Program-made: the position numbers and the translations under genes
From: Oscillospiraceae bacterium
GTDB taxonomy: Bacteria > Bacillota > Clostridia > Oscillospirales > UBA929
Reading direction: 5' to 3'
DNA length: 34,983 nt
Assembly (NCBI GenBank): GCA_009784085.1
Contig: WRCJ01000004.1
Location: 1-34,983, forward strand
Shown here: piece by piece, positions 16,267 to 23,106 of the stretch
How the letters are laid out: the number at the start of each line of letters is the position of its first letter
How positions within the stretch are numbered: position 1 is the stretch's first letter
The notes under the pieces: model-generated
What the model saw: only the letters and a program-made list of their open reading frames with translations
Database searches by the model: none
Told to the model about the DNA's origin: nothing

Positions 16267-17745
16267 ATGCATAACACACCGAAGGTCAATCTGGGGCTCG
16301 TGGCTGTCAGCCGCGATTGTTTTCCGGCCGCGCTGTCCGTGCGCCGCCGCGCCGCCGTGGTCAGCGCATGCGCCGGCATGGATTTCGATTTATTCGAAGC
16401 CCAAACTATCTTGGAAAACGAGAAGGATGCCTTGGCCGCGCTGGATGAACTCAGGAAAGCCGATGTCAACGCTTTGGTCGTCTATCTGGGCAACTTTGGC
16501 CCGGAAGGCCCCGAGACCTTACTGGCGCAAAAATTCGGAGGCCCCGTCATGTTTGTCGGCGCCGCCGAGGAAACAGGGGACGATTTATTTGACGGGCGCG
16601 GCGATGCCTTCTGCGGGATGCTCAACGCCTCGTACAACTTGGGGCTTCGCGGCGTTGGGGCCTATATCCCGGATTACCCCGTGGGCGACGCCCGCGAGGT
16701 GGCGGGCATGATCGCCGCGTTTCTCCCCGTCGCCCGCATCCAGCTGGGGTTGGCGGGGCTGAAGATCTTCGGGTTCGGGCCGCGCCCCTACGACTTCTTG
16801 GCCTGCAACGCCCCCATCAAGCCGTTGTTCGATTTGGGCGTAGAGATCCAGGAAAACTCCGAACTCGATTTGTATGCCGCTTACCATGCCCACAAGGGCG
16901 ATAAGCGCATCCCGGAAGTGCAGGCGGACATGGCCGCCGAGCTGGGCGCCGGCAACCGTTACGCGGGGATCTTGCCGCGGCTGGCCCAGTACGAAATCAC
17001 GCTACTCGACTGGATGGCGCAGAACCTGGGCGCCTCCCGGTTCGGCGTCTTTGCCAACAAGTGCTGGCCGGCCTTCCAAACCCAGTTTGGCTTCGTCCCT
17101 TGCTATGTCAACGCCCGCATGGCGGCTCGCGGCATCCCCGTGGCCTGTGAAACAGACATTTACGGGGCGTTGAGCGAATATATCATCCAACTGGCGACGC
17201 TGTCGCCGGCCACCTTGCTGGACATCAACAACACCGTCCCCCGCGACATGGCGCAAGGGAACGCCGCCTTTGGCCCCTACAAGCCCACGGACTTGTTCAT
17301 GGGGTTCCATTGCGGCAATACGGCGGCTTGCCTCCTCAACAACCCCAAGATGAGTTTCCAGCGCATCATGCGCCGCGCGCTGGAACCGGACGGGGAACCC
17401 GATATTACCCGCGGGACGCTGGAAGGCACCATCAGGGCCGGCGACATCACGCTGTTCCGCCTGCAAGGCACGGCGGATTGCGCGTTGACGAGCTATATGG
17501 CCGAGGGCGAGATCCTGCCCGTCGATCCCAAGAGCTTCGGCGCCATCTCCGTGTTTGCCGTACCCGAGATGGGACGTTTCTACCGCCACGTGCTGATTGC
17601 CAAACGCTACCCGCACCACGCGGGCGTCGCCTTCGCCCATGTCGGGCGCGCCCTTTTCGACGCGATGAAACTGCTGGGCGTCGGCGATATCGCCTACAAC
17701 CGCCCAGCCGGCACGCTGTACTGCGGGGAGAACCCCTTCGCCTAG
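16267..17745 (+). CDS. L-fucose/L-arabinose isomerase family protein
   Basis: The 492-residue protein resembles the FucI/AraA-like isomerase family over its whole length: an N-terminal alpha/beta domain (ALVVYLGNFGPEGPETLLA), a middle domain (RFGVFANKCWPAFQTQFGFV) and a C-terminal barrel domain (DLFMGFHCGNTAACLL, later YPHHAGVAFAHVGRALFDA). Family members interconvert aldoses and ketoses with a metal ion. The Glu, Asp and His metal ligands could include E156 in ACETDIYGA and H358 in GFHCGN, but I cannot assign them firmly. Many family members of this type are annotated only as fucose isomerase-like, and no sugar kinase or transporter is adjacent. GGGGGAT lies before the ATG. The upstream region contains short ATAAGTC/TATAAATC repeats. 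Confidence 0.8.
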   Translation: MHNTPKVNLGLVAVSRDCFPAALSVRRRAAVVSACAGMDFDLFEAQTILENEKDALAALDELRKADVNALVVYLGNFGPEGPETLLAQKFGGPVMFVGAAEETGDDLFDGRGDAFCGMLNASYNLGLRGVGAYIPDYPVGDAREVAGMIAAFLPVARIQLGLAGLKIFGFGPRPYDFLACNAPIKPLFDLGVEIQENSELDLYAAYHAHKGDKRIPEVQADMAAELGAGNRYAGILPRLAQYEITLLDWMAQNLGASRFGVFANKCWPAFQTQFGFVPCYVNARMAARGIPVACETDIYGALSEYIIQLATLSPATLLDINNTVPRDMAQGNAAFGPYKPTDLFMGFHCGNTAACLLNNPKMSFQRIMRRALEPDGEPDITRGTLEGTIRAGDITLFRLQGTADCALTSYMAEGEILPVDPKSFGAISVFAVPEMGRFYRHVLIAKRYPHHAGVAFAHVGRALFDAMKLLGVGDIAYNRPAGTLYCGENPFA

Positions 17746-17756
17746 CGCGGCGCGGC

Positions 17757-17850
17757 GCGTTGTAGGGGGCGCGGCCCCGCGCCCAACGGCGGTCGCGGGC
17801 GGCGCGTCACGGATGCCGCGGGCGGAATGAATGCCGCCCCTACGACGGCG
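17757..17850. repeat. MITE-like palindromic element between the isomerase gene and aroA
   Basis: The unit begins GCGTTGTAGGGGGC and ends GCCCCTACGACGGCGC, giving imperfect terminal inverted repeats. It contains the palindrome GGGCGCGG-CC-CCGCGCCC at 17767-17784. A second copy of the end motif, CCCCTACGACGGCGCGG, overlaps the aroA stop at 17902-17904. Apart from this the 156-bp gap holds nothing. Confidence 0.75.
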
Positions 17851-17901
17851 CGGGTGGGCATGGACTTGGCCACCCGGCCACCCGGTTACCCAGGTCTTCC
17901 C

Positions 17902-19170
17902 CTACGACGGCGCGGTCGGGGCTACGAGGAAATCATCCCAGAAGCGGGGATAGGATTTGTTCACGCTATCGGCGCCGGTCAGCGTCACCGGGCCTTGGCA
18001 ACGGATGGCCGCCACCGCCACCGCCATGGCGATGCGGTGGTCGCCTTGGGCGTCGGCTTCCCCGCCGGGCAGGGACGGCTTCCCGCGGATGGTCAGGCTG
18101 TCGGGGCCTTCTTGGATGTCGGCGCCCAATTTGCCCAGCTCCGCCGCCAAGGCGCCAAGGCGGTCGCTCTCCTTGAGCCGCAGGCGGCCTGCGTTGACGA
18201 TCCTGCTCGTCCCCTCGCAAAAACAGCATAGCGTGGCGATGGGCGGCGTCAAGTCGGGGATCGCCCGGACATCCACGGTGACCGGGCGTAACCGGTCTGC
18301 CCGCACAGAGACAAGCCCGCCTTCCCAGATGACCTCCGCGCCCATATCCCGCAGGATATCCAGCATAGCCCGGTCACCTTGGTGGCTGTCCGGCGACAGG
18401 CCGGCGCAACGCACAGAGCAACCCAACGCCGCCGCCGCCAGGAAGAAGGCGGCCTGGGAATAGTCGGCCTCCAGCGTGAGCGCGCAGGCGCGATAGCATT
18501 GCCCGCCGGGGATATGGTAATGATGTCTGCCGCCTTCCCGTACTTCTTCCACCGCAACGCCAAACCGGCGCATGGCATCCAGCGTGAGGGTCACATAGGG
18601 CGCCGACTCCAACGGGGTGGTCAGCCGCAGATCGCTTGCTTCCCGGCATAGGGGCAGTGCGAAGAGCAAGCCCGACACAAACTGCGAGCTCACGTCCCCC
18701 GGCAAGGCGATAGGCCCCCCGACGAGCGGCCCGGCCACGCGGAGTCCCTCCTGTATGGGCTGAAAGAGGAGGTTTCGCTCGGCAAACACCCGCGCGTACG
18801 CCTCCAAGGGGCGTCGAAAGAGACGCCTCCGCCCCGTGAAGGTCGTTTGGCGGGCGTCGAGGGCCGCGATGGGGATCAAGAAGCGCAAGGTGGAACCCGA
18901 TTCGCCGCAATCGATGGCGTCGTACCGGCGCCTGTCCGCGTTCTGTGATCGCCCCGTGATATGCAGGGTATCCCCGGATAGGCGCCAACTGGCGCCCAAA
19001 GCGGCCACGCCGTCCAGCGTGGCCTGAATATCCTCCGACAAGCTGATGCGGCTGATGACACTATCCTCTTCGGCCAACGCCGCGCAGATCACGGCCCGAT
19101 GGCCCATGCTTTTGGAGGATGGCGGCCGGACCAAGCCGGCGGGGAAGCGGTCAATTAGAAAGGTTTTCAT
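17902..19170 (-). CDS. aroA: 3-phosphoshikimate 1-carboxyvinyltransferase (EPSP synthase)
   Basis: The 422-residue enzyme joins PEP to shikimate 3-phosphate, the sixth step of the shikimate pathway, in the cytoplasm. Family motifs are present: SSKSMGHR (18-25, with the catalytic-site Lys20), DCGESGSTLRF, a QFVSGLLFALP segment, RLRLKESDRL and QGDHRIAMA. Length is normal. It is co-directional with aroB and tyrA but separated from aroB by 496 bp of repeats, so it may be transcribed apart. The stop codon lies within the GTAGGGG end motif of a dispersed repeat, so the last residues (PTAPS) may derive from the repeat. Confidence 0.95.
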   Translation of the reverse strand: MKTFLIDRFPAGLVRPPSSKSMGHRAVICAALAEEDSVISRISLSEDIQATLDGVAALGASWRLSGDTLHITGRSQNADRRRYDAIDCGESGSTLRFLIPIAALDARQTTFTGRRRLFRRPLEAYARVFAERNLLFQPIQEGLRVAGPLVGGPIALPGDVSSQFVSGLLFALPLCREASDLRLTTPLESAPYVTLTLDAMRRFGVAVEEVREGGRHHYHIPGGQCYRACALTLEADYSQAAFFLAAAALGCSVRCAGLSPDSHQGDRAMLDILRDMGAEVIWEGGLVSVRADRLRPVTVDVRAIPDLTPPIATLCCFCEGTSRIVNAGRLRLKESDRLGALAAELGKLGADIQEGPDSLTIRGKPSLPGGEADAQGDHRIAMAVAVAAIRCQGPVTLTGADSVNKSYPRFWDDFLVAPTAPS

Positions 19171-19210
19171 ATCCTGTACGTTTCTCCGTTTATCATATCA
19201 TAGGGATTTC

Positions 19211-19600
19211 GGTGCGTTGTAGGGGACGCGCCCCCGCGCGTCCCGTCGCCGCACCCTACGGCGTCCCATCCGGCGCGTCCCGCCGACCAACGGCGTCCCA
19301 TCCGGCGCGTCCCGCCGTCCCACGGCGGTGCGTTGTAGGGGACGCGCCCCCGCGCGTCCCGTCGCCGCACCCTACGGCGGTGGTTGCGGCGCGTTGTAGG
19401 GGACGCGCCCCCGCGCGTCCCGCCGACCAACGGCGATCCACCCGGTGCGTCCCGCCGTCCCACGGCGGTGCGTTGTAGGGGACGCGCCCCCGCGCGTCCC
19501 GCCAACCAACGGCGATCCACCCGGTGCGTCCCGCCGTCCAACGGCGATGCGATGTAGGGGACGCGCCCCCGCGCGTCCCGCCAACCAACGGCGATGCGAT
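19211..19600. repeat. Array of five palindromic GC-rich repeats between aroB and aroA
   Basis: Five copies of a unit starting GTAGGGGACGCGC with core stem GGGACGCGC-CCCC-GCGCGTCCC (perfect 9-bp arms) lie near 19222, 19338, 19399, 19478 and 19557. Between them are variants of CCAACGGCGATCCACCCGG and CGTCCCGCCGTCCCACGGCG. Copy 1 is bounded by GTTGTAGGG and CCCTACGGC, resembling inverted ends. No ORF with coding character is present. Confidence 0.9.
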
Positions 19601-19618
19601 TGGGATGCCGCACCACCC

Positions 19619-19666
19619 CCCGTCATCCTGCGCGCAGTCGCAGGATCCAGGATCCATACGCCGTCC
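19619..19666. repeat. Dispersed-type intergenic hairpin next to the aroB stop
   Basis: CGTCATCCTGCGCGCAGTCG then CAGGATCCAGGATCC can fold with an 8-bp stem (ATCCTGCG/CGCAGGAT). It resembles the TCATCCTGAGCG...AGGATC type intergenic repeat seen in many bacterial genomes. It adjoins the TTGTAGGGAC motif that provides the aroB stop codon. Confidence 0.55.
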
Positions 19667-20710
19667 CTACAATAATTCGCGCAGGGCGGGCATGTCGAGG
19701 ACATGCGTGAAGGCTGTGCCAATGTCGCGCAGTAGCACAAACGCGATGCCGCCCACGCCGGATTTTTTGTCCATCTCCGCACATGCCAGCAGGTCGGACG
19801 GTTTGTAGGGGCTGTCGCAGGGCAACCCGTTTGCCGACAAGGTATGGCGCAATGCGACGGCGCATCCCGCACGGGTCAGGCCCAGCTTCTCGCCGATTTG
19901 GGCGGCTATCACCATGCCGGCGGACACCGCCTCGCCGTGGGTGTGTCGTTCGTAGCCGCCCAGTTTCTCGATGGCATGGCCCAGCGTGTGCCCGAAGTTG
20001 AGCAGTTTGCGCTCCCCGCTCTCCTTTTCGTCCCGCCCGACCACGTCGGCTTTGTATCGGCAACATTCGGCCACAATGCCCGGCCACCTGTCCCGCCCGG
20101 GCGGGACGGCCAGTGATTCGAACAGTTTCCGGGAGAAAATCGCGCCGTATTTAATGACCTCGGCCATGCCACAGCGAAAATCGCGGGGGGCGAGGGTGTC
20201 TAAGGCTGTGGTGTCGATGAGCACCAATTTGGGCTGGTAGAAGGCGCCCACCAGGTTTTTCCCCTCTGGCAGGTTGACGGCCGTCTTGCCGCCCACACCG
20301 GCGTCAACCTGGGCCAGCAACGTGGTGGGCACCTGCACATACGGCACGCCGCGCATCCAAGTGGCCGCCGCAAAACCGGCCAAGTCGCCGATGACGCCGC
20401 CTCCGAAAGCGATGACCAAGCCGTCGCGCCGCAACCCGGCCTCGGCGAAAAAACGATAGACTGTCCCGAGACCGTCTATCGTTTTGTTATGCTCCCCGGG
20501 CGGCAAAGCCAGCAACGCATGGGAAAGGCCGGCTGCCCGCAGGGCGCCCGCCATGGCCTCGCCGTGAAAGCCATAGGCCGCCGCGTCGGCCACAACGGCT
20601 ATCTGCCCCTTAGGCTGGCAGGCGTCCGCGATCCTTCTGCCGAAGGTGGCCATGGCGTCGATGATTATCTCGTAACTGTCGTTGCCCAAGTTCACCCGTT
20701 GCGCGATCAT
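19667..20710 (-). CDS. aroB: 3-dehydroquinate synthase
   Basis: The 347-residue NAD- and metal-dependent enzyme makes 3-dehydroquinate from DAHP, the second step of the shikimate pathway. Motifs are intact: PPGEHNKTID, FGGGVIGDLAGFAAATWMRG, QVPTTLLAQVDAGVGGKTAVN, the metal-site Glu in GMAEVIKYG and the His residues in FGHTLGHAIE and HGEAVSAGM. Its ATG overlaps the tyrA stop (ATGA), so translation is coupled to tyrA. The final codons are GAA TTA TTG TAG, with the stop inside the GTAGGG end of a repeat element. Confidence 0.97.
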   Translation of the reverse strand: MIAQRVNLGNDSYEIIIDAMATFGRRIADACQPKGQIAVVADAAAYGFHGEAMAGALRAAGLSHALLALPPGEHNKTIDGLGTVYRFFAEAGLRRDGLVIAFGGGVIGDLAGFAAATWMRGVPYVQVPTTLLAQVDAGVGGKTAVNLPEGKNLVGAFYQPKLVLIDTTALDTLAPRDFRCGMAEVIKYGAIFSRKLFESLAVPPGRDRWPGIVAECCRYKADVVGRDEKESGERKLLNFGHTLGHAIEKLGGYERHTHGEAVSAGMVIAAQIGEKLGLTRAGCAVALRHTLSANGLPCDSPYKPSDLLACAEMDKKSGVGGIAFVLLRDIGTAFTHVLDMPALRELL

Positions 20711-21570
20711 CGTCCCTGCATCTCCCTCTTGTTGTCGCCCGCCTGCGCCAGTAGGCCGGCAAGCGTCGCCCCGTCACGCCGCGCGATGGCGCCGCGCATC
20801 CGGCGCAAATCTTCGATGTATGCATCCAGCGCCTCCAGTGTGTTGTCCCTGTTGGCCAGCAACAGCTCGCGCCAAGCGTCCGGGTTGATGTCGGCGATGC
20901 GGGTGCAGTCCCGGAAGGCGCCGGCCGTGTAGGCCAAGGTCATGTCCGGGTGGAAGTCCAGACAGAGCCCGGCTGCCGCGATGTGCATGAGATCGCTGGT
21001 GTAGGCGATGATCCGATCATGGTGCGCGGGATCGATCACCTCGATCCGAGCCGCCCCGATGTGATCCGCCAGTTCGCGCAGCAACGCAATGCCCGAGGGT
21101 TTGCTTTTGGGCAGCGGCGTGATGAGGAAGCCGGAACCCCGGTAGAGGGTGGGGCAGGCGTTCTCAAAACCGTCCCGTTCGCGGCCGGCCATGGGGTGCG
21201 CGCCCACATAGTCGATGGTATCCGGGATAAGCGGCGCCAACGTTTGGTATAGGCCGGTTTTCACCCCGCAGATGTCCGATACCACCGCGCCTTGCTGGAA
21301 ATGGGACGCGCAGGCGCGTATCAGCGGGGGGATGTGGTGGGGGTAGACGCAAAAGATGACCAGCGAGGCGCCAGACACAGCCTCGGCGGCGTCGCCATAG
21401 GCGCGTGACACCGCGCCGGCGCGCAGGACCCGGGTGCATACATCCGGATCGCTATCCGCCCCGACAATCTCACAGTCCCGAAACCCCTTCAGCGCGTAAG
21501 CCATGGAGCCGCCCATCAATCCCAGCCCGACAAGGCAGACACGATACGGCATACGATTTTCCTTATCCAT
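20707..21570 (-). CDS. tyrA: Prephenate dehydrogenase
   Basis: The 287-residue product should oxidise prephenate to 4-hydroxyphenylpyruvate on the way to tyrosine. A Rossmann loop GLGLMGGS lies at about 16-23, and VGAHPMAGRERDGFENA and DPAHHDRIIAYTSDLMHIAA are typical TyrA segments. There is no C-terminal ACT domain, so feedback control by that domain is absent. An alternative start at 21552 (MPYRVCLVG) has AAGGA seven bases upstream and may be the true one; the listed ATG is only three bases from the upstream stop. It is followed by aroB with a 4-bp overlap. Confidence 0.93.
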   Translation of the reverse strand: MDKENRMPYRVCLVGLGLMGGSMAYALKGFRDCEIVGADSDPDVCTRVLRAGAVSRAYGDAAEAVSGASLVIFCVYPHHIPPLIRACASHFQQGAVVSDICGVKTGLYQTLAPLIPDTIDYVGAHPMAGRERDGFENACPTLYRGSGFLITPLPKSKPSGIALLRELADHIGAARIEVIDPAHHDRIIAYTSDLMHIAAAGLCLDFHPDMTLAYTAGAFRDCTRIADINPDAWRELLLANRDNTLEALDAYIEDLRRMRGAIARRDGATLAGLLAQAGDNKREMQGR

Positions 21571-21573
21571 TGC

Positions 21574-22620
21574 TCAGGTTTCTTGGCGTCGCGTCCTGCG
21601 GGCGGAAACCACCTTCAGGATCACGGCCGCGATAAGCAGTACCGAGGGGAGGTACAAGGATATGAGAAGGTTCCTGTGCACGAAGCCGAGCATGGCGCCC
21701 AAAACCGGCGCGGACCCCACCAGCACATTGACCTGCCCCGCGGCGGCCAATTCGGAGGCGGTCCCGTCGGAGCGCAGCCGAAACCGGTTGATGGGGGCAT
21801 ACATGCCGCCGTCGCCGTCGATGGCCACTACCTTGCCCAGGGAGGGTACGCCGTCATGCGCGACAATAACCAAGGTGTCGTGCAACTTGACGAACTCCGG
21901 ATCTGTCCGGCGCGTGACGATCAACGCGCCCAGGGGCAGGGCGTCGCGCATATTGCCGGGCGTGGGGTGAAAGCTCAGCCCCATGAAAGGCTGGGCGGAA
22001 GTCCAAACCATGCCGCCAAACAGAAAGGCGACGACAAAAAGAGCAAGGGAAAAACAGAGGAAATAGCTCGAAAAACGCCATCGCCGCCACCGCTTCTTGG
22101 GGGGAGGGGAGGGTGGGGGGCTAAGGGGGGGGTCTGTGGGAGAGGGGGGAGTTTCTTCGAAGGGATCCCCCGTGAGATCCATGGCTTCGGTGATCGATCC
22201 ATCCGGTTCTAGCCGATAGCAACCGTTCAACCAGTCGACGATCTCGGGCGGTATCTCCAAGGAGATGTCGGTTGGGGGCAGCGGCGGGTCGGGTTGCCCG
22301 GAAAGCGGCGCGTCAGGGGGGCCAGGCTCCGGCGCAGATCCCGGCATGGGATTCGGCGCAGGTCCCGGCTCGGACCCCGATGTAGGTTCGGGCACAGGCC
22401 CTGGCGGAGAACTGGGCACAAGATCCGGCGCAGGCCCGGGCATGGGAGTCGGCACAAGTTCCGGCACAAGTTCCGGCGCAAGCTCCGGATCCGTCCCCCG
22501 CATTGGCTCCGGCGCTGGCCCATAGATCCCTTCATCATACTCGTCGGCATCCCACAATTGCGACGCTTGCCTTTCCAGCTCGGCGGCGTCAGGCGCCCTT
22601 CCCTCAGATGTTCTTGCCAT
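21574..22620 (-). CDS. Membrane protein with degenerate S26 signal-peptidase-like domain
   Basis: The 348-residue protein has an N-terminal acidic segment, a Pro/Glu/Gly-rich linker (about 35-120), a short ordered segment (LEIPPEIVDWLNGCYRLEPD), a second Pro-rich linker with a basic patch, then helix 1 (about 184-206), an outer domain and helix 2 (about 315-337). The helix-domain-helix layout and segments PGNMRDALPLGALIVTRR and GSAPVLGAMLGF resemble SipW/ER-type signal peptidases. Where active enzymes have SGSM with the catalytic Ser, this has PGNM (222-224), and the expected catalytic His region reads LGKVVAID. It is therefore probably not an active peptidase, though the family call is inference. 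The start overlaps the DivIVA-like gene by 17 bp. Confidence 0.6.
   Translation of the reverse strand: MARTSEGRAPDAAELERQASQLWDADEYDEGIYGPAPEPMRGTDPELAPELVPELVPTPMPGPAPDLVPSSPPGPVPEPTSGSEPGPAPNPMPGSAPEPGPPDAPLSGQPDPPLPPTDISLEIPPEIVDWLNGCYRLEPDGSITEAMDLTGDPFEETPPSPTDPPLSPPPSPPPKKRWRRWRFSSYFLCFSLALFVVAFLFGGMVWTSAQPFMGLSFHPTPGNMRDALPLGALIVTRRTDPEFVKLHDTLVIVAHDGVPSLGKVVAIDGDGGMYAPINRFRLRSDGTASELAAAGQVNVLVGSAPVLGAMLGFVHRNLLISLYLPSVLLIAAVILKVVSARRTRRQET
22290..22520. repeat. Pro-rich in-frame repeats in the S26-like gene
   Basis: Units of 6-18 bp (GGCGCAGGTCCCGGC and AAGTTCCGGCAC types) encode xPxPxPGPAP and ELVPELVP segments. Confidence 0.7.
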
Positions 22621-23077
22621 ATCGTAAACGCTCCCAATGTCTTTCCAGTTCTCGGGTCAGTTGATCCCGGACAGCCAGCAAACGCCCGTTTTCTTCGCGG
22701 GCCGCGTCGTTCTGCCGGGTTTCCTCTTCTCGCGCACGCGCTAAGATTTTCTGCGCCAACTCCTCGGCATCCATCAGGACGCGGGCAACCTCCCTGGTAT
22801 AGTCGGGCAGTTGATCCTGCATGCCCTCTTTTTGGCGGCTGATTTCACTTTCGAGCTGGCTGACCTTGATCCGAAAATTGGATGCCAGGCCGGCGGCAGC
22901 CTTCTTGTCGTGCTCCAGCACTTTCGCCAACAGTTCCAGTTGCCGGTACTTTTCCTCCAGCGCCTTGTATTCGCGGTTCATGTTTTCGTATTCGCCAAAA
23001 ATCCTCTCCAAATACGCATCGACCTGGTGCTTGCAGTAACCGTTTTTCTCCTCCGTGAAGGATAAATTCAAAGGCAT
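22604..23077 (-). CDS. DivIVA-domain coiled-coil protein
   Basis: The 157-residue protein begins MPLNLSFTEEKNGYCKHQVD, followed by AYLERIFGEYENM, matching the membrane-binding N-terminal pattern of DivIVA proteins (GY...VD.YL). The rest is a continuous heptad-rich coiled coil (EEKYRQLELLAKVLEHDKKA, later ELAQKILARAREEETRQ). DivIVA proteins bind curved membrane at poles and septa and recruit partners for division or cell-wall growth. The start is the ATG at 23077 with GGGGGTGG upstream; the frame runs further up into alaS but without DivIVA character. It lies 29 bp downstream of alaS and overlaps the S26-like gene by 17 bp. Confidence 0.8.
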   Translation of the reverse strand: MPLNLSFTEEKNGYCKHQVDAYLERIFGEYENMNREYKALEEKYRQLELLAKVLEHDKKAAAGLASNFRIKVSQLESEISRQKEGMQDQLPDYTREVARVLMDAEELAQKILARAREEETRQNDAAREENGRLLAVRDQLTRELERHWERLRYGKNI

Positions 23078-23106
23078 GGGCACCACCCCCGTTGATCCAA
23101 CAGTCT

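Noticed and set aside
19211..19600. Possible CRISPR array
   Set aside because: The repeats are palindromic and GC-rich, spacing varies from about 60 to 116 bp, the spacers are themselves repeats, and there are no cas genes.
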